From NCBI GenBank assembly GCA_017450425.1, contig JAFSUV010000194.1:1-5579 (forward strand): a stretch of DNA of 5,579 bases. The letters run 5' to 3'. The notes beneath the pieces were generated by a model, which was not told where the DNA came from, ran no database searches, and saw only the letters and a program-made list of their open reading frames with translations. Positions 1 to 5,359 of this stretch are shown here, in pieces. This stretch comes from Kiritimatiellia bacterium. Its GTDB lineage: Bacteria; Verrucomicrobiota; Kiritimatiellia; RFP12; UBA3636. Each line of letters opens with the position of its first letter. Position 1 is the first letter of the stretch. The position numbers and the translations under genes are program-made.

Positions 1-1
1 C

Positions 2-331
2 CACGCGGCCTTTACGCGCGGCCCGGTGCTCCTCGCCCGCGACAGCAGGTTTGCGGACGGCGACATCGCCGAGCCGTTCCAGCCCCATTCCTTCGAAGAC
101 GCCCGCGACTGGGACTCCGCGTTCGCGTCCGTCGCCCCGCCGTCGGACGACATCTGGATGGCCTTCGCTGCGACTCTTCCGCTCGGCGCGCATTCCGCAA
201 ACCCCGACGGCGCGCTGCCCGTGCCGGCGATGTTCTGCGACTACGCATCGGCCGGCAACACCTGGCGCCGCGACAACTACTACCGCACGTGGTTCCCGGT
301 CGAGTACCTTCCAAGCGAAAGTCCGGCCTGA
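2..331 (+). CDS. C-terminal end of a GH127/DUF1680-type glycosidase (partial, 5' end outside window)
   Basis: This open frame enters from the left edge and ends at TGA 329-331, giving the last 109 residues of a longer protein. The segment begins with AFTRGPVLLARDSRF, which resembles the 'RGPLVLARDSR' stretch late in beta-L-arabinofuranosidase-like (GH127/DUF1680) proteins. Near the end, CDYASAGNTW followed by YYRTWFP resembles the usual final beta-strands of that family. If correct, the full enzyme would hydrolyse plant- or algal-type glycosides; the catalytic (alpha/alpha)6 barrel lies upstream and is not visible. The GTG at 26 is internal, not a start, because the frame is open and family-like before it. 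The gene converges on the AI-2E transporter with 13 bp between stops. The family call is from recalled motif similarity only; it could be another glycosidase with the same beta-sandwich tail. Confidence 0.6.
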   Translation, partial: HAAFTRGPVLLARDSRFADGDIAEPFQPHSFEDARDWDSAFASVAPPSDDIWMAFAATLPLGAHSANPDGALPVPAMFCDYASAGNTWRRDNYYRTWFPVEYLPSESPA

Positions 332-344
332 AGCCGCGAGGCGC

Positions 345-1385
345 CTACCGCCACATTTCGGCAAGGGTGCCGCGCACGGCCATTGTCAGCGGAATCGCGA
401 ACAGCATGCCGACCGGACCCAGCACCCAGCCCCAGAAGAGCACTGACAGAAGCACGAGCGCCGGGGACACCCCGAAGCCGCGACCCATGATGCGAGGCTC
501 GATCACGTTGCCGAGCAATTGGTTCGCGGCGAGGTACAGCACCCCGGCCCACGCCGCGGTTTCGACGCCGGAAGCGAGCGCGAGCAGGAGTCCCGGCACT
601 GCGGCCATTACCGAGCCGATGCCCGGTATGAAGTTGAGGAAAAAAGCCACGAAGCCGAGAAGCACGGGCGAATCGACGCCGAGTAGCTTGAGTCCGAGCC
701 AGATCGAAAGGCCGGTCAAGGCGGAAATCGCGGCTTTTATGGCCATGTAGTGCCGCACGTCGCGCGAAAAGCGGGTCAATACCGCAAGCCGCGCTTCGGT
801 CATGAACGGAATCCTGCGCACTTTCCTCGGCAGCGACGGCAGCTCGGCGAGCAGGAAGGCGATGACAATCACGTCGAGCAGGACGTTCATCGTGATTTTC
901 CCGGCCAGACCGCCGAGGGCGCGCACCGTACCTGCGATTTGGGCGGAGTCGAGCGACACCGCGCTCTCCAGCAGGCCCTTGGGCACGTCGATGTCCTGCT
1001 CCCGCAACCAGTCGGCCACCGTTCCGGCGAGGCCGACCAGCTGCCGGTGGTACAAGGCGATGTTCCGCGAAAATTCCCAAATGCCGCGCGGCAGGGCAAA
1101 CCCGACGATGTAAACGCATGTCGTCGCCATGAGCGCGATGACTGCGGCGACGGCGAGCGCCGGCGGAACGCGCCGCCGGACGAGCCAGTCGTAGATGGGC
1201 GAGAGCGTGATGGTGGCAAACGCGATGATGAGCACCTGGGTGAGAAGCGGCGCCGCGACCCGCATGCCGCCGATCACCAAAAACACGGCGGCGGTGCAGA
1301 CGAGGGCGGCGAGAGGCCGCTCGCGCCCGATGGCGCCGAGCGAATCCGGCAGACGGAGATTCGTGTTTTTCAAAATCGTGTTCAC
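345..1385 (-). CDS. AI-2E family transporter (PerM/TqsA/YdiK-like membrane protein)
   Basis: The 346-aa integral membrane protein has the usual length and layout of the AI-2E transporter family (PF01594). Hydrophobic segments lie at about residues 27-42, 44-66, 76-97, 165-184, 214-235, 239-270 and 303-338, with a soluble amphipathic stretch at about 100-160. The family signature is clear in the C-terminal half: NFIPGIGSVMAAVPG (251-265), then NVIEPRIMGRGFGVSP (293-308) and WGWVLGPVGMLFAIPLT (318-334). Characterised members include TqsA, linked to autoinducer-2 export, and others acting as Na+/H+ antiporters, so the substrate cannot be told here. The start is GTG at 1385, 10 bp after the aspartate kinase stop, with no good Shine-Dalgarno sequence; translation may depend on coupling to the upstream gene. 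I see no other convincing start before the first membrane segment. It is probably co-transcribed with aspartate kinase. Confidence 0.92.
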   Translation of the reverse strand: MNTILKNTNLRLPDSLGAIGRERPLAALVCTAAVFLVIGGMRVAAPLLTQVLIIAFATITLSPIYDWLVRRRVPPALAVAAVIALMATTCVYIVGFALPRGIWEFSRNIALYHRQLVGLAGTVADWLREQDIDVPKGLLESAVSLDSAQIAGTVRALGGLAGKITMNVLLDVIVIAFLLAELPSLPRKVRRIPFMTEARLAVLTRFSRDVRHYMAIKAAISALTGLSIWLGLKLLGVDSPVLLGFVAFFLNFIPGIGSVMAAVPGLLLALASGVETAAWAGVLYLAANQLLGNVIEPRIMGRGFGVSPALVLLSVLFWGWVLGPVGMLFAIPLTMAVRGTLAEMWR

Positions 1386-1395
1386 CGCAGCCCGA

Positions 1396-2766
1396 CTAGT
1401 GCCGCTCCTTGAAGAACTCCGCGTAGAGAGCTTGCCCCGCAGCCTTCAAGTCGTCGTCGCGGATTCCGCACATGATGGAGAGTTCCGACGACCCCTGGTT
1501 TATCATCTGCAGGTTGATGCCGGCGCGGGAGAGCGCGGATACGACCCGGAGGCACGTGCCCACCGTGGTGCGCATCCCTTCGCCGACGGCGACGAGAAAC
1601 GCGATCCCGCGGGAATACGAGACGTGGTCGGGCGAAAGCTCGGCGTCGATGCGGGCGAAGACGCGCTCGCGGACGCTGTCCGGGAACTGTTCGTCGCGGA
1701 AAACGACGGTCACGGAATCGACGCCCGCCGGCATGCACTCGATCGACACGCCTTCGCGCGCGAGGATGTCGAGAAGTTTGGCGACATAGCCGATTTCGCG
1801 GTTCATGAGCCACTTTTCGACGAACAGCGCGCCGAAGCCGGCCGTGGAGGCGATGCCGTTGACGCGGCCGGGGACGGACTTGCGCGACGGCAGCACCATG
1901 GTGCCCGGCTGTTCGGGGTGGTTGGTGTTGCGGATGTTGATCGGGATCTTGGCGCGGATGGCCGGAAGAACCGCTTCTTCGTGGAACACGGCGAACCCCG
2001 CGTACGAGAGCTCGCGCATCTCCGCGTAGGTCATCTCGGCGATGCCCTCGCCGCCGACGGCCTCCGGGCAGAGGCGCGGATCGACGGGATAGACGGCATC
2101 GACGTCGGTGAAGTTTTCGTAAACGTCCGCCTCGAGCGCCGCCGCGAGGATGGCGCCTGTGATGTCCGACCCGCCGCGCGAAAAAGTGGCTATGCGGCCG
2201 CTGCGGGTGTAGCCGTAGAAGCCCGGAAACACCACGATTTCGGGAATCGTCGAAAGTTTCGCCTTGATGCGGGAATACGATTCCGGCAGAAGCCGGGCGG
2301 AGCCGAACTCCTCCGAGAGCAGCATCCCGGCGTCGCGCGGATCGACATAGACGGATGGCAGCCCGTGCGCCGTGAAGGCGGACGCGCAGAAGCGGGCGGA
2401 CTGCTCTTCGCCGAGCGCCTTGACGGCGTCGAGAAACGCGCCTTCGTGTTCGCGCGGGGCGGCGAGGCGGCGGCGCAGCTCGGCCTCGGTCCCTTCGACG
2501 AGCGCATGCGGCAGGTCGAGGTCGGCGCGGATGGATTCGTAGCGGGCGACGACGCGGGCGACGTTGCCCGCAGGATCGCGGCCGGCGAGGACGTCCGCCG
2601 CGCAGGCGATGAGAAGATCCGTCACCTTGTCGTCGCCCTTGTTGCGCTGGCCGGGGGCGGATACGACTACGATGCGCCGCGCGGCGTCGCTGCGGACGAT
2701 GTCGAGGATCTTGAGGATTTGGGCGGCGTCGGCGACCGACGATCCTCCGAATTTGCAGACTTTCAT
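1396..2766 (-). CDS. lysC: Aspartate kinase (aspartokinase III-like, with C-terminal ACT domains)
   Basis: This 456-aa protein phosphorylates L-aspartate with ATP, the first step to lysine, threonine, methionine and diaminopimelate, in the cytoplasm. The amino-acid-kinase domain covers about residues 1-300. It has the N-terminal KFGGSSV nucleotide-binding motif (5-11), VVSAPG (34-39), PGFYGY (181-186), the SRGGSDITG loop (196-204) and ENFTDVDAVYPVDPR (217-231). Two ACT regulatory domains follow, at about 321-380 and 386-455, the second containing INQGSSELSI (422-431). Length and the FPGFYG...TFSRGGSDITG pattern match the monofunctional class typified by Bacillus YclM and E. coli LysC, which are feedback-inhibited by lysine and/or threonine. 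The effector here cannot be read from sequence. ATG 2766 puts KFGG at the normal place; no clear Shine-Dalgarno precedes it. No homoserine dehydrogenase domain is fused. The 91-bp upstream gap is too short for a lysine riboswitch. Confidence 0.96.
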   Translation of the reverse strand: MKVCKFGGSSVADAAQILKILDIVRSDAARRIVVVSAPGQRNKGDDKVTDLLIACAADVLAGRDPAGNVARVVARYESIRADLDLPHALVEGTEAELRRRLAAPREHEGAFLDAVKALGEEQSARFCASAFTAHGLPSVYVDPRDAGMLLSEEFGSARLLPESYSRIKAKLSTIPEIVVFPGFYGYTRSGRIATFSRGGSDITGAILAAALEADVYENFTDVDAVYPVDPRLCPEAVGGEGIAEMTYAEMRELSYAGFAVFHEEAVLPAIRAKIPINIRNTNHPEQPGTMVLPSRKSVPGRVNGIASTAGFGALFVEKWLMNREIGYVAKLLDILAREGVSIECMPAGVDSVTVVFRDEQFPDSVRERVFARIDAELSPDHVSYSRGIAFLVAVGEGMRTTVGTCLRVVSALSRAGINLQMINQGSSELSIMCGIRDDDLKAAGQALYAEFFKERH

Positions 2767-2808
2767 TTTGCCGGTGACTGGTTTTGCTGCGTCAGACGAA
2801 TGGCCCGA

Positions 2809-2837
2809 ATCCTAGCACTTCCGGCTTCCCGATTCAA
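2809..2837 (-). promoter_or_regulatory. Candidate sigma70-type promoter of aspartate kinase
   Basis: On the minus strand a TTGAAT (2837-2832) is followed after exactly 17 bp by TAGGAT (2814-2809). Each hexamer matches the bacterial consensus at 4 of 6 positions. Transcription would begin near 2802, giving a leader of about 36 nt before the aspartate kinase ATG. It lies in the 91-bp gap after the pilin-like gene, where a new transcript is plausible. No clear terminator is visible in the same gap, so read-through from upstream remains possible. Confidence 0.4.
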
Positions 2838-2857
2838 GGTAAAAGAACGCCACGCGG

Positions 2858-3016
2858 TCACGGGTATTCGGACGAGACGAGATCGACGGTGCGGTCGCCG
2901 TGGTTCCTCACTGCGGCGGCCAGGCCGTAGAGGGCGGCGGCGACGGCGACAAGGATGACAACGGCCGCGACGTATTCCGCCGCGGCCTGTCCCGAAGAAA
3001 ACCGCCGCGATTTCAC
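2858..3016 (-). CDS. Flp/type IVb prepilin-like peptide with class III signal sequence
   Basis: This 52-aa peptide begins with a short basic leader, MKSRRFSSG. Next comes QAAAEY and then an unbroken hydrophobic helix (residues 16-36), ending in a short polar tail, RNHGDRTVDLVSSEYP. Gly9 followed by Glu14 at position +5 and an adjacent Tyr15 is the classic prepilin-peptidase cleavage context. The EY pair is typical of Flp (Tad) pilins and archaeal class III signal peptides; cleavage would leave 43 residues. Its GTG start (3016-3014) overlaps the TGA stop of the upstream toroid protein gene (3015-3013) in a GTGA arrangement, so it is very probably translationally coupled. A weak AAGAAG lies about 10 nt upstream. 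The same frame stays open for another 73 codons inside the upstream gene, but that part is Arg/Pro-rich shadow sequence. No TadA, TadZ or prepilin peptidase gene is in the window. It could instead be a lone membrane peptide or a TadE-like pseudopilin. Confidence 0.65.
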   Translation of the reverse strand: MKSRRFSSGQAAAEYVAAVVILVAVAAALYGLAAAVRNHGDRTVDLVSSEYP

Positions 3017-4779
3017 GCCCGCGGCTTCTTGCGGATGCCGACGGACACTTCGCCGCTCTTTTTCTTCTTCTTTTCCGCGCCGGTCTGCCCGCCGACTGCG
3101 GGGTTCACCGCCTGGGACGCGGGGAGGAAGCGGTAGTAAACCATGAGCTGGAGAGCGGAGAGGCACGTGTCCTGGATGCGCCTGCCGGTCGTTGTTTCGC
3201 CGGCGATTTCCTTCCCGTTTTTCCAGCGCTTGCACGGGACCTTGGAGCCGCCGCCGCCGTGCTCGTCTTCAGACGGGCTGTCCCAGTATCCGATCGGGTG
3301 CGCGTACCCCTGGTCGTCGGTGTATCCGCTCGATTCCTTCTGGATTACGATCTGGCGCTTGTCGAGCTCCGGGTAGAACTTCATGTTCCAGGCCTTGAAC
3401 GTGTCGCCGCCGGTCTGGAACTTGCACTGCGTGAGGTAGTACCAGTAGTACACGGGCGATCCGTTGCCGCCGCCCCAGGGCTGATTTTCCCAGGTGGAGA
3501 AGTCGTAGGTGCAGTTGCTCATGAACTCCATGGTCTTGAGCACCTTCGGATCGTTGTATTCGCCGAGAAGCTGCATGCAGAGCGTACCCACGGCCGAGAG
3601 GCCCCTCCGGCCGGGGGAGTTGTAGCCGAAGCCGCCCTCCCTTTCGCCTTTCTTGTAGTACAGGTCGTCGAAACCGTGCTTCGCCTTGTTGTAGCACTCC
3701 TCAAGCCCCGGCACGTCGAGCTCTGCGGTGTGCGCGGCCTTGATGGCCTGGGCGCACCATCCGGCGTAGGACGAGTCGCCAACGGGATAACTCTTGTTCA
3801 CTTCGGGCCCCTTCATGTTGTAGGCCCAGCTCCCGTTCTTGTACTGCCCCTTGATGAGCGGCACGAGCGCGGCCTCGGCCGCTTCCTTCACCATGGGGTT
3901 GCGCGTCATCGAAAACGCCTCGGAAAGCGCATACACGGCGATGGGGTGCGAGTAGTTGTTGCCGTCCTTGAACTTGAAGAGGCCGGTTGACTTGTCCTGC
4001 GTGTTTACCAGAAACTGTAGCGCCCTGCCCACCGTTTCGCCGAACTCCGGGCTGTCGTTGGGCGTTTCGCCGTGCGCGAGGTACGTGAGGAGGGCGAGGG
4101 AAGTCGCGGCCGTGGCATAACCGCCGGAGTTCCACGAGCCGTCCTTGTTTTGCTGCATCTTGAGCCAGCGGAGCGCGCGCATGACGATCGCGTCGCCGGC
4201 GCCGACGCCCCAACGGCTGAGCGCCGCGCCGCGCTGGCCGGGATTGCGCGATCCGATGATGCCCTTCAGGACGATCGGCGAATCGATCTGGGCGACGCTG
4301 TTCATCTCGGCCGGCTTGGGCGACACCGGAGCATCCGTCACCTCGACCGGCGTTTCAAAGTTCTGGTCGGTCGTCGGCCCGTCGATGTCGATGTCGATGG
4401 GGTCGAGCGCGTCCATCTCTTCCGGCGTGTCGGGGGTCTCCTCCATCTCTGGCGCGTCTTCGACTTCGAGGATTTCGACCTGCTGCGTGCGCTCCCGCAA
4501 ATCCACGGTCTTTTGCATCGAAAGCAGGCCGCCGATGCCGGCGAGCGGGAGCAGGATCGCCAGGATCGGCCCTATGGAGCGCTGCAGCGGGAGTTTCGCG
4601 AACTTGTATTCGCCGCTGTCCTTCGGCGCGGAAAGGCCGTTCAAGGTCTTCCGTATGCGCTCGGTGAGCGGCATGTTTTCATACATTTTCGCAAGTTCGC
4701 GCAGTTTGCGGTCTTCGTCCGTGAACACGGACGAGATGTTTTCGTTGCCGGCAGCGCCGTTTTTCTCCGAATCGCTCAT
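3013..4779 (-). CDS. Membrane-anchored squalene-cyclase/prenyltransferase-fold (alpha/alpha toroid) repeat protein
   Basis: The 588-aa protein has four parts. Residues 1-68 are charged and presumably cytoplasmic. A single membrane helix follows (69-88, IGPILAILLPLAGIGGLLSM). Then comes an acidic, Pro-rich linker (about 103-160, with a DIDIDID run), and from about 190 to 555 a domain of repeated helix pairs. The repeats carry QW-like turns such as QNKDGSW (210-216), GQYKNGSWAY (311-320) and REGGFGYN (380-387), characteristic of the squalene cyclase/protein prenyltransferase alpha/alpha-toroid fold. I see no DxDD motif of class II terpene cyclases in this domain, so terpene cyclisation is doubtful; binding or scaffolding is more likely. 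Such anchored toroid proteins are, as I recall, common in Planctomycetes and Verrucomicrobia without assigned function. The tail (570-588) is Lys-rich. ATG 4779 is supported by a GAGG Shine-Dalgarno 6 nt upstream and by the promoter behind it. The pilin-like gene overlaps its stop by 4 nt. Confidence 0.85.
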   Translation of the reverse strand: MSDSEKNGAAGNENISSVFTDEDRKLRELAKMYENMPLTERIRKTLNGLSAPKDSGEYKFAKLPLQRSIGPILAILLPLAGIGGLLSMQKTVDLRERTQQVEILEVEDAPEMEETPDTPEEMDALDPIDIDIDGPTTDQNFETPVEVTDAPVSPKPAEMNSVAQIDSPIVLKGIIGSRNPGQRGAALSRWGVGAGDAIVMRALRWLKMQQNKDGSWNSGGYATAATSLALLTYLAHGETPNDSPEFGETVGRALQFLVNTQDKSTGLFKFKDGNNYSHPIAVYALSEAFSMTRNPMVKEAAEAALVPLIKGQYKNGSWAYNMKGPEVNKSYPVGDSSYAGWCAQAIKAAHTAELDVPGLEECYNKAKHGFDDLYYKKGEREGGFGYNSPGRRGLSAVGTLCMQLLGEYNDPKVLKTMEFMSNCTYDFSTWENQPWGGGNGSPVYYWYYLTQCKFQTGGDTFKAWNMKFYPELDKRQIVIQKESSGYTDDQGYAHPIGYWDSPSEDEHGGGGSKVPCKRWKNGKEIAGETTTGRRIQDTCLSALQLMVYYRFLPASQAVNPAVGGQTGAEKKKKKSGEVSVGIRKKPRA

Positions 4780-4785
4780 TTCAAA

Positions 4786-4789
4786 CCTC
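4786..4789 (-). promoter_or_regulatory. Shine-Dalgarno site of the toroid protein gene
   Basis: GAGG on the minus strand sits 6 nt before ATG 4779 and fixes that start. It is the only clear Shine-Dalgarno site among the minus-strand genes of this window. Confidence 0.6.
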
Positions 4790-4823
4790 GAAGCAGTTCC
4801 TTCAAAAAAACTTGGTTCTGCAC

Positions 4824-4854
4824 ATTATACGATTTGCGGGGTCGGTTTTGTTAG
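4824..4854 (-). promoter_or_regulatory. Promoter of the toroid/pilin-like operon
   Basis: A perfect TATAAT -10 box lies at 4829-4824 on the minus strand within a locally AT-rich stretch. The best -35 candidate is CTAACA (4854-4849), 4 of 6 to consensus but with a long 19-bp spacer. Other registers (17-18 bp) give A-rich hexamers with fewer matches. Transcription would start near 4817, leaving a leader of about 38 nt that contains the GAGG ribosome site. The -10 is convincing and the -35 weak, which could mean activator dependence. Confidence 0.6.
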
Positions 4855-4891
4855 ATCTGCCGGGCCGTTTTTGTTGGTATTTTTTTATCCC

Positions 4892-4906
4892 CGCGCCTGC
4901 GGCGCG
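4892..4906. repeat. Short GC hairpin (CGCGCC-TGC-GGCGCG)
   Basis: A perfect 6-bp stem with a 3-nt loop lies next to a T-rich run (4881-4886 and 4868-4872). The T run precedes the hairpin on the plus strand and reads as A's after it on the minus strand. It therefore does not have the order of an intrinsic terminator in either direction. It marks the junction between the operon promoter region and the coding-like remnant. Role unknown. Confidence 0.35.
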
Positions 4907-4941
4907 TCCGCATTAGTCCTTGCCGGCGCGCCAGGCGATGG

Positions 4942-5118
4942 GTGAAGGACGCCGGCGCGCGCGGCCGGTTCTTCAAGATCAAAATGGACAAGATCTTCGG
5001 AAAATATCCGCCCGGCGGCGACCCCGACGGCACCCCGCGCCTCGCCCTGCCGCTCGAAAACGGCGCTGCCCTGCGCTACCCCGTCGGGCGTGTCGAAGTG
5101 ACCGGCTGCGCCGGGTGA
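4942..5118 (+). pseudogene. Orphan coding-like fragment, probable 3' remnant of a lost gene (or a very small ORF)
   Basis: One plus-strand frame is open from 4855 to TGA 5116-5118. From GTG 4942 it gives 58 aa, from ATG 4984 44 aa. In the 4942-5118 part 50 of 58 codons end in G or C, matching the genes of this window, and the stop coincides with the abrupt switch to AT-rich repeat DNA. The translation includes GRFFKIKMDKIFG and LENGAALRYPVGRVEVTG. The 'RFFKI' strand recalls, to me, the last beta-strand of some secreted Verrucomicrobia proteins, but I do not recognise a family. No Shine-Dalgarno precedes either start, and upstream of about 4942 the frame loses its coding look. I therefore favour a 5'-truncated remnant over an active gene. 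Confidence 0.35.
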
Positions 5119-5137
5119 AAAGTTGAAAAGTTGAAAA
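5114..5137. repeat. Tandem 8-bp repeat (GTTGAAAA, three units)
   Basis: Three head-to-tail units are present: GGTGAAAA (5114-5121), GTTGAAAA (5122-5129) and GTTGAAAA (5130-5137), followed by GTG. The first unit supplies the TGA stop of the upstream coding-like fragment. The run marks the left boundary of the AT-rich block. Confidence 0.75.
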
Positions 5138-5140
5138 GTG

Positions 5141-5231
5141 TTGCCAATGCCATTTGCCAATGTCGCCAATCCGTGGAAAGATTGGAAATTGAAATTGGCA
5201 ACTGGCGACATTTTCACAATGGCAACCATTG
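5141..5231. repeat. Nested direct and inverted repeats of a TTGCCAATGTCGCCA motif
   Basis: TTGCCAATG occurs directly at 5141-5149 and 5154-5162. AATGTCGCCA (5159-5168) pairs perfectly with TGGCGACATT (5203-5212). Inside that dyad CCAATC (5166-5171) pairs with GATTGG (5180-5185), and ATTGGCAA (5194-5201) is the complement of TTGCCAAT. Immediately to the right CAATGG-CAA-CCATTG (5217-5231) is a compact 6-bp-stem hairpin. A further direct copy, GCCAATGTCGCAATCC, lies at 5391-5406. Confidence 0.7.
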
Positions 5232-5247
5232 TCATCCCATTGAGATT

Positions 5248-5355
5248 TCACACAGAGACACAGAGTCACAGAGGGTTTCAGGGCATCTAATTACAAAACA
5301 TGGAAGTCACCATCCCATTCAAATTCATTCTCTGTGTCTCTGTGCCTCTGTGTGA
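5248..5355. repeat. Large inverted repeat; each arm is three 8-bp CACAGAGN units
   Basis: The left arm (5248-5273) and right arm (5330-5355) are 26 bp each and complementary at 24 positions. The left arm contains CACAGAGA, CACAGAGT and CACAGAGG in tandem (5251-5274). The right arm contains the reverse units CTCTGTGT, CTCTGTGC and CTCTGTGT (5330-5353). The 56-bp centre has no coding look. CATCCCATT occurs directly at 5233-5241 and 5311-5319, once outside the left arm and once in the centre. I recall similar CACAGAG/CTCTGTG strings between genes in many environmental bacterial genomes, so this is probably a dispersed intergenic repeat rather than a unique site; that cannot be tested here. Confidence 0.85.
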
Positions 5356-5359
5356 TAAT
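5351..5359 (+). promoter_or_regulatory. Tentative extended -10 element for the 5518 gene
   Basis: TGTGATAAT contains GATAAT (5354-5359), 5 of 6 to the -10 consensus, with an extended TGn directly before it. There is no recognisable -35 at the proper distance; that position is inside the right arm of the inverted repeat. It would give a leader of about 150 nt to ATG 5518. Weak evidence. Confidence 0.22.

Noticed and set aside
129..133. Residues DIDID (129-133) of the toroid protein as a cyclase DxDD-like catalytic motif
   Set aside because: Coordinates here are protein residues. The run lies in the acidic linker before the toroid domain, not in the position of a catalytic aspartate motif.
280..1119. 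A 279-codon minus-strand frame within the AI-2E gene
   Set aside because: It overlaps the AI-2E reading frame on the same strand and its product is Arg-rich low-complexity sequence.
2767..2857. Lysine riboswitch or attenuator ahead of aspartate kinase
   Set aside because: The gap is only 91 bp, shorter than an L-box aptamer, and I see no matching helices or leader peptide.
1195..2958. A 587-codon plus-strand open frame opposite aspartate kinase
   Set aside because: It lies antisense to a gene with unmistakable aspartate kinase motifs; long antisense frames are expected from high G/C at third positions. The translation is Arg/Gly/Asp/Ala-rich without domains.
4381..4398. GTCGAT triplicate as a tandem repeat element
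   Set aside because: It lies inside the toroid gene and simply encodes the acidic DIDID stretch of the linker.
4868..4906. GC hairpin beside a T run, considered as an intrinsic terminator
   Set aside because: The T run is upstream of the stem on the plus strand and reads as A's on the minus strand, so the order is wrong for both directions.
3259..4945. Plus-strand frames of about 240-266 codons (3259-3990, 4072-4854, 4145-4945) opposite the toroid gene
   Set aside because: Antisense shadows with no ribosome sites or recognisable motifs; the opposite strand has a coherent repeat protein with promoter and Shine-Dalgarno.
4885..5235. A 116-codon minus-strand frame
   Set aside because: Its N-terminal part lies in repeat DNA with dyads, it has no ribosome site, and its second half is antisense to the better-supported coding-like remnant.
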